From Syntrophaceae bacterium (GTDB taxonomy: Bacteria > Desulfobacterota > Syntrophia > Syntrophales > Smithellaceae), in assembly GCA_016927935.1 (NCBI GenBank), contig JAFGLS010000201.1, positions 16,255 to 80,254 of the forward strand: a DNA stretch of 64,000 bases, written 5' to 3'. The notes under the pieces are model-generated. The model did no database searches. It was not told the DNA's origin and was given only the letters and a program-made list of their open reading frames with translations. This document shows positions 30,520 to 39,427 of this stretch, piece by piece. A program made the translations under genes and the position numbers. Numbering within the stretch: the first letter of the stretch is position 1; every line of letters starts with the position of its first letter.

Positions 30520-32109
30520 ATGGGCATGAAAAATATGGTTTGGATTAAAAGAATGCTGCATCCGTGGAATAAATCAGCTTTTTATAAAAACCTTTTAATC
30601 ATTATGATGGTTACTGTCTTGGGAATTGTTATGGCTCCGGCAGTAAGCAAGGCATGGTTTTTCGTAAGCAAGACCTCAAGCGTGAGCGAGCCTTCAGGCG
30701 TTCCCTTGAACTCCAAAGGTATCTACACCGCCACGGCTGATGACGGCGGCAAGATTTATTTATATCGCTATGCTCCTTATACGACTGGTACCCCTCAGTT
30801 CCGCACCAGCGGCACACCCATAGTACTCTTTACAGGTATCGGCACGAATATGAACCAGTATCTTGCCTGCACCCCCTCCGACATGACAACTGCTTATAGA
30901 GGAGTTTATGTACCCCCTGTTTCCAGCGCTCCGGCGTGGGCCCTGAATTCGACAAAGACAGATTATGAAACATATATCAAGGCCGACAATATGCGCTATT
31001 ACAGTTTTGCTCATTATCTGTGGCTGCAGGGTTATGACGTATGGCTGGTAAACTACCGCGGCACGGGCCGCAGTCCCATTCACAGCAAAGGGGCCAATCC
31101 CGACAGTATGATCAACCTTGATATCTGGGCCACTCTTGATGTCCCGGCAGCAATCGCCAAGGTAAAATCTGTTACGGGGAAAAGGATGTTCATCGGTGGC
31201 CACAGCACAGGAGGTTTGGTTTCGTATGCCTACCTGCAGGGCGCCTATCTGGATTATGGCATCTATTCATGGGCAAAGACAACCTATTATAAGACATGCT
31301 TTGCCCTGGGATACATGCCGCATGTCAAGGCTAGTGCCACACTTGCCAAGAAAAGAAACGCCGACATAAAGGGCTTTATCGGCATTGACCCCGCCGGCGT
31401 ACCGGCGCTACCAAATCTTCTGGATTCAGTCATCTTCTGGACACTTCTGGGTTCCAAATTATATATACCGGTAGATACACTGATCGAGGTGTTAGTCCAG
31501 CAATTTCCTAGTCAATTGATTGTCGGGCTGGAAGAAACCATATTTGGGCTAATCAATACAGCAGCCAGTGGAGATTCTTTGCTGAGCGACTTTTTTGATT
31601 ACTTGAACTTCTGGGTAGTGGAGGATATGGATCCCTGCATGGAGGATTGGATTGTACGTTACGCTGCCACCGGTATTCCTGTTCGTGGCTTTGGTCAATA
31701 TATGGATATGGGCCTGCACAACACCATTCGTGAACACTATTTAAACGGTTCGGAAAACTATTTGACGAAACTGATTATAGGCGCATCCACTCCCAGTCCG
31801 GGCAGAGACGGATACTATTACTACGATCAAAATATGTCGCGTATGACCGTACCGATGATTGTTTTCTCATCTGCAACAGGAGCGCTGGTTAGCCCGGAGG
31901 CGACTTACGACTTCATCATATCGAAAAAATCTCCGACGGCTTACGATTTGTGGTATGTTGTCGGAGATACTGGCCACCTTGACGTGGCGATGGGCAGGAG
32001 AGTACCGACCGCTGTTTTCCCGCAGTTAGGAGCATGGCTAAAAACAGTAAATACCTTATCCAGCAATCCGGCAAACACTACCACGCCTGCAGTGCAAATT
32101 GATGAATAG
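30520..32109 (+). CDS. Secreted alpha/beta-fold lipase/esterase-like hydrolase
   Basis: N-term signal/TM, GYDVWLVNYRGTGRSP, FIGGHSTGGLVSYAYLQG nucleophile elbow, C-term GDTGHLDV. Confidence 0.85.
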   Translation: MGMKNMVWIKRMLHPWNKSAFYKNLLIIMMVTVLGIVMAPAVSKAWFFVSKTSSVSEPSGVPLNSKGIYTATADDGGKIYLYRYAPYTTGTPQFRTSGTPIVLFTGIGTNMNQYLACTPSDMTTAYRGVYVPPVSSAPAWALNSTKTDYETYIKADNMRYYSFAHYLWLQGYDVWLVNYRGTGRSPIHSKGANPDSMINLDIWATLDVPAAIAKVKSVTGKRMFIGGHSTGGLVSYAYLQGAYLDYGIYSWAKTTYYKTCFALGYMPHVKASATLAKKRNADIKGFIGIDPAGVPALPNLLDSVIFWTLLGSKLYIPVDTLIEVLVQQFPSQLIVGLEETIFGLINTAASGDSLLSDFFDYLNFWVVEDMDPCMEDWIVRYAATGIPVRGFGQYMDMGLHNTIREHYLNGSENYLTKLIIGASTPSPGRDGYYYYDQNMSRMTVPMIVFSSATGALVSPEATYDFIISKKSPTAYDLWYVVGDTGHLDVAMGRRVPTAVFPQLGAWLKTVNTLSSNPANTTTPAVQIDE

Positions 32110-32148
32110 CGGAAGTGTTTAATTAACTAAAATACTGTTACATTAAGA

Positions 32149-32172
32149 GGCGCTTCGTTCCCGCGGAGCGCC
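32149..32172 (+). terminator. Hairpin GGCGCT...AGCGCC downstream of the lipase gene
   Basis: 6-bp GC stem about 40 bp after the stop codon; weak U-tract. Confidence 0.35.
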
Positions 32173-32384
32173 GTTCATTTACCATACAAAAATAGAGCTC
32201 TTCTTTACACTTTTAAACCACTAATGCATACGGTTCGCTTAACGTTCAGATTTTAGAAAATATAGGATGTGTCTTTGTTTAAAGATAATACTATTTTAAC
32301 AAACATTTTTACCTGTGGTGGGAATACAAAAAGGCCAGCAAAGAAAAAGACTTGCTGTCATTGTCCGGTGATAGCTATGTTTTT

Positions 32385-32465
32385 TGTCATATCGAACCGC
32401 CATAGGCGGTGAGATATCTTATTGTTCAAGACTTCTCATCCCGACACATCGGGATTCAAAGTGAC
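32385..32465. repeat. Family A dispersed element (diverged)
   Basis: TGTCATATCGAACCGCC...GAGATATCTT...CTTCTCATCCCGA...TTCAAAGTGAC. Confidence 0.5.
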
Positions 32466-32479
32466 GCTCTGCATTTTAA

Positions 32480-33199
32480 TTATTTCAGAAAAAATATTCT
32501 GTGGAAAATCAAGCGGGTGAACGTTGAGGAATTGCGTAGGAAATCCACAAAAGGGCGAAAGTGGGATTTTCTTTCTCCCTTGGGATGGTAATTGACACGC
32601 ACCGGAGCTTCCATAACCGGCATACCTTTTCTTTGGGCATGAACTAAAATTTCCACTTCGAACTGGAAACGCCGTGCTTTTGTTTTTAAATTTAGCGCTT
32701 CGGGGAGAGGATAAATGCGAAAACCGCTTTGTGAATCGGAAACTGCCGGACCGCCGGATATCCGCACCCAGAAGTTGGAAAACTTCCTGCCGAAACTGCT
32801 TGTCCACGGAACATCTTTGCCAACCATACCTGCTCTTACTCCCACAACAATCGGCCGCGCATTTTTAGGAATAACTTTAATGAGCTTTTTTGCATCCTGG
32901 GGATAGTGCTGGCTGTCGGCGTCAATGGTGATTGCCCAGTTAGCCACAGCAGATACCGCGGCAAAGCCGGTCATTATGGCTGCGCCCTTACCATGATTTT
33001 GCTTATGCCGTAGGATTTGAATGCCTTTAATCTCTTTTATCTCATCGTAAGTGTTGTCGGTCGAGCCGTCATCAACAACAAAGACAGGAAAGCCCAGCGC
33101 CTGCGCCTCTTCAACAACCTGCGCCACCGTCCCGGCATGATTGTAAACTGGAACGACAAAAGCAAAACGGTTTTTGTTATGATTTTTTGACTCGATCAA
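32480..33199 (-). CDS. Glycosyltransferase family 2
   Basis: FVVPVYNHAGTVAQVVEEA, FVVDDGSTDNTYD, AITIDADSQHYP. Confidence 0.9.
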   Translation of the reverse strand: MIESKNHNKNRFAFVVPVYNHAGTVAQVVEEAQALGFPVFVVDDGSTDNTYDEIKEIKGIQILRHKQNHGKGAAIMTGFAAVSAVANWAITIDADSQHYPQDAKKLIKVIPKNARPIVVGVRAGMVGKDVPWTSSFGRKFSNFWVRISGGPAVSDSQSGFRIYPLPEALNLKTKARRFQFEVEILVHAQRKGMPVMEAPVRVNYHPKGERKSHFRPFVDFLRNSSTFTRLIFHRIFFLK

Positions 33200-33214
33200 T
33201 TTCTACTTCTCAAT

Positions 33215-34936
33215 TTACTTTGTTTTCTCGTAAGGCAGAAAAGCCACACCCCACGTGCCCGGCCCCATATGCGCGCCGGAAGTCAGCGACAGCGGCTGCA
33301 GAATAATTTCCGCGTTCGGATAAAGATTGGCCACTTCTTTTTTAACAGAGACATCCACCCATTTTTTATTGTCGGAATATTCCAGCATGATAAGCGCCTT
33401 GGATTTGTCTTCGATGGATGAGTTAAGTTTTGCCAGAGCAAACCTCAACTGATCTTCCCGATTTCTGACCGTGCCGACCTTTTTTGCTCCTTCGGGCAGA
33501 GGCGATATCACCGGCTTCATGTTCAGCTTATCGCCGAAAAATGCGCTGGTTTTGGAAAGACGTCCGCCCGCCGCCAGATACCGCAACTTATCCAGAAAGA
33601 CATATTCCTCACAGGCGCTAATGGCCTTGCGGGCAAATATAACTGTTTTTTTCATATCATTTGTTTTTTTAAGATACCTGGCGGTGGCAAGAGCGATTGT
33701 TCCCAGTCTGCCCGATGCCGCTCCGGTATCTAATACTATCAATCTGTTCTCCTTGTCGTGTGAATTTTTCCACTGTAGCGCTGCCCGGTAATTACCGGTG
33801 AATACAGAACCAACGCAAAGATATAAAACTTTTTCAAAACGCTCCAAAGCACTTTGATAGAACTGATTTCTTTCGTAAATGGAAGCCTGTGAAGTAGACA
33901 CTTTAACCTCTTTATTCATCGCGCGATAGAGTTCTTCGGAATTAAAGTAAGTCTCCGGAAGAGATTGTTCACCAACGGTCAGATAGCTGTTCAGAAGCGT
34001 GAAGCCATATTTTTTGGCATCCTGAATTGTTAGTGAGCCGGCGGCATCGGTCATTATATGAAATCTCCGGCTGTCTTTCGATTCCATAAATTCCCGAACC
34101 TGAAAGGTTAGATTGTCATCTTCCCAGTTTACCAGACTGCCCAGTCCGGTAATTTGTGAGCGTACCTGTTCCTTATCCCGGGTATGCAGGTGGACTTTGT
34201 AAAAATCACCTTCGGAAATGACAATAACTTCTTCCTGTTCACTTGTAACCATTTTTATTTCATCGGAAGAATAACGGGAAGATTTGATGACAAAATCAAC
34301 GCAATAGCCTGATTCATTGTTCTCCTGAAACGACGATGATATCTTAAGACGGTCTTTAAATGTTTCGGTCACAGGACGGCATTTATCGCGAAAACCTGCG
34401 AGAGTGTAAAAGAATCCTTCAAAAAAAATATATATACCCAGAGCTCCCGCATCCACTACCTGCGCCTGTTGCAGCTTAGGCAGTCGTTCACAGGTTTCGT
34501 AAACCGATTTTTCCATAGTGATGATGATTCTTTCCACTGTTTTCCGATTAGGCTTTAAATCATGCGGCAGGGTTTCGGCCAGTATGTCAAAAACACTGAG
34601 CATTGTGCCCGCCATGGGATTGCTTACCGCCTTCCATGCTTTCGTCGCTCCTTCCGCTGAGCGCTGTGCCAGATCAGAAATATGTTCTGCCGTGCAGAAT
34701 GACGAAAAAAACTGCGAGGCGATGTTTCCGGAATTCCCGCGCGCCGCGAGCAGCAGCTGATGAATAATTTTTTCTTTAGGCTGGCCGATACTGCGCAAAG
34801 GGATAAGACTTAGGGAGAGATTTCTTCCTGTGTCGCCGTCGGCTACAGGGAAGACATTAATGGAATCGAGAAGATCTGCCCAGGCAATAAGGCGCTCCAG
34901 TCCCGCAATAAACGATTTTTTTAGAATTTCTTCCAT
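33215..34936 (-). CDS. Fused DhaL (DAK2)-DegV protein (fatty acid kinase-like)
   Basis: N-term INVFPVADGDTGRNLSLSL (DhaL), C-term HIMTDAAGSLTIQDAKKYGFTLLNSYLTVGEQ (DegV). Confidence 0.85.
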   Translation of the reverse strand: MEEILKKSFIAGLERLIAWADLLDSINVFPVADGDTGRNLSLSLIPLRSIGQPKEKIIHQLLLAARGNSGNIASQFFSSFCTAEHISDLAQRSAEGATKAWKAVSNPMAGTMLSVFDILAETLPHDLKPNRKTVERIIITMEKSVYETCERLPKLQQAQVVDAGALGIYIFFEGFFYTLAGFRDKCRPVTETFKDRLKISSSFQENNESGYCVDFVIKSSRYSSDEIKMVTSEQEEVIVISEGDFYKVHLHTRDKEQVRSQITGLGSLVNWEDDNLTFQVREFMESKDSRRFHIMTDAAGSLTIQDAKKYGFTLLNSYLTVGEQSLPETYFNSEELYRAMNKEVKVSTSQASIYERNQFYQSALERFEKVLYLCVGSVFTGNYRAALQWKNSHDKENRLIVLDTGAASGRLGTIALATARYLKKTNDMKKTVIFARKAISACEEYVFLDKLRYLAAGGRLSKTSAFFGDKLNMKPVISPLPEGAKKVGTVRNREDQLRFALAKLNSSIEDKSKALIMLEYSDNKKWVDVSVKKEVANLYPNAEIILQPLSLTSGAHMGPGTWGVAFLPYEKTK

Positions 34937-34937
34937 T

Positions 34938-35354
34938 TTAAAAACCGAATGCTTTGCGGATTTCTTCCGGAATGCTAAAGAGCATTTCTCCTTCCGGAAC
35001 CTTTACCGCCACTTGCTCCGTGCGGCCCCGAGCGCAGATTTCCCCATCCGCCGCTCTGCGTACTTCAAAATCAACAATCAATTTAACGTATGCGTCGACG
35101 AGAGTCGCCTTGCAGATGATTTCATCACGATGGCGCAAAGGAAGAATATGCTTGGTTGAAGTCTTGATAATGGGAAAAATTAACTGCTGCTTTTCAAAGA
35201 AGGAGTACAAATCAATGCCGTTATTTTCAAAAAGTGCCGCCCGTGCCACTTCAAAATAGTTCAGGTAATTGGCGTGCCAGACAATCTGCATCGGGTCAAG
35301 GTCAAAAAAAGGAATTCTTATTTTTACTTCAAAACTTTTTTGCTTTTCTTTCAT
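34938..35354 (-). CDS. Hot-dog acyl-(ACP/CoA) thioesterase (4HBT-like)
   Basis: IRIPFFDLDPMQIVWHANYLNYFEVARAALFE. Confidence 0.88.
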   Translation of the reverse strand: MKEKQKSFEVKIRIPFFDLDPMQIVWHANYLNYFEVARAALFENNGIDLYSFFEKQQLIFPIIKTSTKHILPLRHRDEIICKATLVDAYVKLIVDFEVRRAADGEICARGRTEQVAVKVPEGEMLFSIPEEIRKAFGF

Positions 35355-36904
35355 GGCTTTATTTTAAAAAAATCGGAGTATTTGATTGCTTCACAGATAT
35401 TTTCAATGTCTCTGTCCATCGCCCTGTCTTCCGTTACCGGCGCACTAACCGATCTGATTTTTTCCATTATATCGGACAGAAGAGGCCTTGCTTCGATATT
35501 GTTTCTTATATCACATGCCTGCGCCGCCGCCAGGAGATGAATGGCCACAATCCGCTCCGTAAGAGTGCATATTCTATCGGCATCGCGTGCCGCAATTGTT
35601 CCCATGCTTACCTTATCCTGATTATGCGACTCCGTGGAACGCGAGAACGAAGCCGCCGGCATGGTTGCCTTCAGGGCTTCCGCCGCAAGAGCGGAAGAAG
35701 AAATGGACATGGCTTTGAAGCCGTGATGAAGTCCATTCTTTATTTCTGTGTTTCTCACCAAATCACCGGGAAGCCCCCTGTTTAAATGCGGACTTACCAG
35801 AAGCGTTATCTGACGGTCACACATATCGGCAACAGAAGCCAGCGCAGCTTTCAATCCGTCCATGGCGAAAGCTATGTGCCCGCCGTAAAAATTGCCGCCC
35901 ATCAGAACCTCGCCCGTTGAAGGATCAAAAATAGGATTATCGTTGGAGCTGTTGGCTTCAATCTCCACCCACTTCTCTATCCATTCCAGGCCGTCATACA
36001 AAACACCGGCTACCTGCGGAGCACAGCGCAAAGAATACGGATCCTGCAAAGTGTCCAGCGAATCGTCCTCCAGCTGCCGTACCGACACCTTTGTCTTTAA
36101 AAGACGAGTAATCTGTTCGGAAACAAACTTCTGACCCGGAAACGGCTTCACTTCCGAAATTACCGGATGATAATGCTTGGCATTACCTTTCAGCGCGTGA
36201 ATGGAAAGAGCCGTGGCGTAAATTGCGGCGGATAAAATTCTGCGCGCCCTTTCGATGGCAAGAACAGCTATACCCGTCATTGTGGTTGTGCCGTTAACCA
36301 TCGCCAGAGGTTCTTTTGGCAGATAACGGTACGGTTTCAGTCCGGCTTTCTTCAACGCCGTGGCCGCAGGCATTTTTTTATCCCGGTAAATAACATCGCG
36401 TTCACCCATAAGACAGGCTCCGATATAGGACATCGGTGTCAAATCGCCGGATGCTCCGACCGAACCTTCACAGGGAACTAAAGGCGTTATGCCGTGGTTT
36501 AAAAAATCGGCGAGTTTCTGAAGCAGGGCTACGGAAACTCCGGAATAACCGCGTGCCAGACAAATAATGCGGCACAAAATGGCCGCTCTTGTTTCTTCAA
36601 TGCCGATGGACTCCCCCGTGCCGCAGCCGTGAAAACGAAGAATATTAACGCTGTTTTTCTTCGCGATTTCCTGCGACATCCGTTTCCCGCAGGATTTGCC
36701 GTAACCGGTTGTCACTCCGTAAACTGGAATTCCTTTGCGCATTGATTCCGCAAGAATATTTTGTGTTTTCTCAATCGTGCTTATGAATTTTTTGGACTTG
36801 CTTATCTGCACGGGAACACCGTACCGCGCTACCGCGATAATATCATTGAAGCCCACATAGCTGCTGTCAATAACCAAGGCATTCCTGTTAAAATTTTTAT
36901 TCAT
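35351..36904 (-). CDS. Aromatic amino acid ammonia-lyase (HAL/PAL/TAL, MIO-dependent)
   Basis: VYGVTTGYGKSCG, GSVGASGDLTPMSYIG (MIO Ala-Ser-Gly), SSNDNPIFDPSTGEVLMGGNFYGGHIAF. Confidence 0.93.
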   Translation of the reverse strand: MNKNFNRNALVIDSSYVGFNDIIAVARYGVPVQISKSKKFISTIEKTQNILAESMRKGIPVYGVTTGYGKSCGKRMSQEIAKKNSVNILRFHGCGTGESIGIEETRAAILCRIICLARGYSGVSVALLQKLADFLNHGITPLVPCEGSVGASGDLTPMSYIGACLMGERDVIYRDKKMPAATALKKAGLKPYRYLPKEPLAMVNGTTTMTGIAVLAIERARRILSAAIYATALSIHALKGNAKHYHPVISEVKPFPGQKFVSEQITRLLKTKVSVRQLEDDSLDTLQDPYSLRCAPQVAGVLYDGLEWIEKWVEIEANSSNDNPIFDPSTGEVLMGGNFYGGHIAFAMDGLKAALASVADMCDRQITLLVSPHLNRGLPGDLVRNTEIKNGLHHGFKAMSISSSALAAEALKATMPAASFSRSTESHNQDKVSMGTIAARDADRICTLTERIVAIHLLAAAQACDIRNNIEARPLLSDIMEKIRSVSAPVTEDRAMDRDIENICEAIKYSDFFKIKP

Positions 36905-36907
36905 TAG

Positions 36908-38161
36908 TTAAAATTTCCTTTCCTGTTTTAACGGTTGACGCACGCGTGGTTTATATGTGCCGTCCGCTTTTTCCTTGTCCATAACTTTTTTCAACAACTT
37001 AAACATTTTATAGTTCGACGGTTCTTCCTCGTAAAATTTATCCCATGCGTAATAATAAAGCGACTGCAATTCTTCCGGTGTCAGCATCTTTGGCTGAAAA
37101 ACAACTTTTCCACTAGTATAATCGTTCCAGTCATAAGAAAAAATTCTTTCCGCATTATGCAAATCGTCATATGTTTTGGTATGAGGGAAAGGAGTTAACA
37201 CAGTGAACTCCGCCATGTCCAGTTCAATTTCGAACAGAAAATCCACCATCCTTTTAATATAATCTTCAGAATGATAATCGAGCCCCAGTAAAATGCTGCC
37301 CTCCACGGCAATGCCGTAATCGTGATAGCGCTTGATGCGGTTGCGTATAAAATCGGAAGTATCGAAAACAGTCTGATAAACAAACCAGGCACCAGCCTGA
37401 GCGGCCAGATCCAGCACGGTATCGTCATTTTCTATGGGATGACAGCACCACTTTTTTTTCAGTGGAATCATTTCTTTGAATAATTGAATTTCCCAGTTCT
37501 TGTCCTGCGCCAGCGAATTATCCACGAGGAAAAGTCTGTTATTATCAATACTGGTCATCTCTTCAACAACTTTGTCCAAAGGACGGGGACGGAAATTTCT
37601 TCCTCCCAGAAAATTAACACAGCAGGGATAACAATTGAACCGGCAGCCGCGCGATGCGTGTACAAGGTCAACCATCTGCACGCCGCGATAATTGTATTTT
37701 TCGCGGTCTAAAATATCACGCCTTGCTGTACCGGCGCTTTCAATGGACGGGAAATCCTGCATATAGTTATAAACTTTCTGTAGTCTGCCGTTTTTGAAAT
37801 CAGAAAACACCTGTTCCATCCGGCCTTCGGCTTCTCCCAGAAAAACGCAATCGGCGTGATTTTGCGTTTCTTCAGCGTGCAGCATTGTGGCAATGCCGCC
37901 GAAGATCACTTTAATTTTTTTCTTCCGGAATTTATCGGCTACTTCCCAGGCGCGTTTTATCTGAGCGCTCAGCATAACCGAAATGCCGACAAAATCAGCG
38001 GGCTGGTCGAAATCAATCTCCTGAATATTTTCATCTATAAAATCTACCTCAACATAATCGGGCAGAGCTGCGGCAAAAACCACCGGCCCGTGCGGCGGCA
38101 GAATAAACGGTGTTTGCCGGTCCAGTTTTTCCCATTTCGGATAAATCAATTTAAACTTCAT
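36908..38161 (-). CDS. B12-binding-domain radical SAM protein
   Basis: N-term cobalamin-binding-like domain, HASRGCRFNCYPCCVN (CxxxCxxC). Confidence 0.85.
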   Translation of the reverse strand: MKFKLIYPKWEKLDRQTPFILPPHGPVVFAAALPDYVEVDFIDENIQEIDFDQPADFVGISVMLSAQIKRAWEVADKFRKKKIKVIFGGIATMLHAEETQNHADCVFLGEAEGRMEQVFSDFKNGRLQKVYNYMQDFPSIESAGTARRDILDREKYNYRGVQMVDLVHASRGCRFNCYPCCVNFLGGRNFRPRPLDKVVEEMTSIDNNRLFLVDNSLAQDKNWEIQLFKEMIPLKKKWCCHPIENDDTVLDLAAQAGAWFVYQTVFDTSDFIRNRIKRYHDYGIAVEGSILLGLDYHSEDYIKRMVDFLFEIELDMAEFTVLTPFPHTKTYDDLHNAERIFSYDWNDYTSGKVVFQPKMLTPEELQSLYYYAWDKFYEEEPSNYKMFKLLKKVMDKEKADGTYKPRVRQPLKQERKF

Positions 38162-38443
38162 GTCTTATCTTTTAATAAATTAATTTTAATTCCAATACAT
38201 TAGCACTATTTACCTGGTTATCCCCCCCCTCTGCTAGCTCTGCGAGAGGCCCTCACGTTGAAAAACCAAAAACAACCTAGCTGTGTTTACAATATTTTAT
38301 GATTTCCGCCAATAAAAAATTGTTAAACTTTAACCTAATATGTGGTATAAGGCAGAACCAAATAATCCTTAAAAATTTAGCAGAAACTCAAAAAAGAAGA
38401 GGCACTATAAATTTTAAAAAATAAAATTTGAGGGAGGTAAAAT

Positions 38444-39358
38444 ATGGTACAGGTAGATGTTTTCTGGTCTTATGGCCTCGGCGCCAGTTTTGCCGCCGCC
38501 GCAACCAGGCAGTTAAAGATGATGGGTTCCCAAAATCAGGATCCCGGCAAGGTGAGTCCGTTTATCAGTAAATTTTTTATTATATCAATACTTTTCTCGG
38601 CATGTATATTCGCTCCCTCCGGACTTTATTTGTTATGGAATTTCCCCCAGTGGGAAACCATGCAGGTCGCCACATGCCATGAAGACCTTCCGGCGTGGCT
38701 GGTGACTATTTTTGCCATAACCAATGTCACACAGGGCATTTTGGGATACTGGGTGACAAACAAATTAATTCAGCTCGGTAAAATTCATGCAGCAGGCTTG
38801 CAGTTTATCATCGGCCATTTCTGCATGTTTTTTATTCTTCTCTATGGCTGGGATGGAACGGGCTGGCAGAGATTCCTTTATGATGCCAGTATGACCGGCG
38901 TTTTATGGCAGCACCAACCGCAAACATTCACGGTTTTTACCTTCCTTTTCAGCAATGAATTCTGGACCATTGTGAAGAATTTCTGTACCAGCAATGTATT
39001 CTGGACTCTTATCGGGATGGGCGTGATAATGATTCCCGTGTGGCTTTATTTCATTGTCGCGTGGATAAAGGAAGGCGCAGAGAAAGACCCGTCGTTCCCG
39101 AAGGAAAAACTTCCCCAAGGTTTAATGACATACGTTAAAGTACTAGGAGCCTGCTTTTTCGCGGTATTCGGCATAGCTCTTGTCTCAGCGGGTATCGCTG
39201 CCCTTATGGTACACTTCATCGGGTGGATTACTAATACGTTCTGGCTGGGTTATGTGATCGGACTTCCTCTGTTTATCGTTATCGGCTATTTTGTGATTTA
39301 CAAAAAGTGCGGTCATCTGCTCGCAAAATCGATTCTGCTGGATGATCCGCAAAAATAA
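38444..39358 (+). CDS. Hypothetical multi-TM membrane protein
   Basis: 304 aa, several hydrophobic helices; preceded by GAGGGAGGT RBS. Confidence 0.7.
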   Translation: MVQVDVFWSYGLGASFAAAATRQLKMMGSQNQDPGKVSPFISKFFIISILFSACIFAPSGLYLLWNFPQWETMQVATCHEDLPAWLVTIFAITNVTQGILGYWVTNKLIQLGKIHAAGLQFIIGHFCMFFILLYGWDGTGWQRFLYDASMTGVLWQHQPQTFTVFTFLFSNEFWTIVKNFCTSNVFWTLIGMGVIMIPVWLYFIVAWIKEGAEKDPSFPKEKLPQGLMTYVKVLGACFFAVFGIALVSAGIAALMVHFIGWITNTFWLGYVIGLPLFIVIGYFVIYKKCGHLLAKSILLDDPQK

Positions 39359-39378
39359 GTTTTTCGTTTAGTTTTTTC

Positions 39379-39418
39379 AGGCGGCGATAAGAGTATTCCA
39401 TGTTTCTTACCGCCGCCT
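39379..39418 (+). terminator. Long hairpin between the membrane protein and OYE genes
   Basis: AGGCGGCGATAAGA...TTCTTACCGCCGCCT near-perfect 14-bp stem. Confidence 0.45.
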
Positions 39419-39427
39419 ATTAATTAA

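Noticed and set aside
35234-35785. 183-aa plus-strand ORF across the thioesterase/ammonia-lyase junction
   Set aside because: Antisense to two clear CDSs; no domain.
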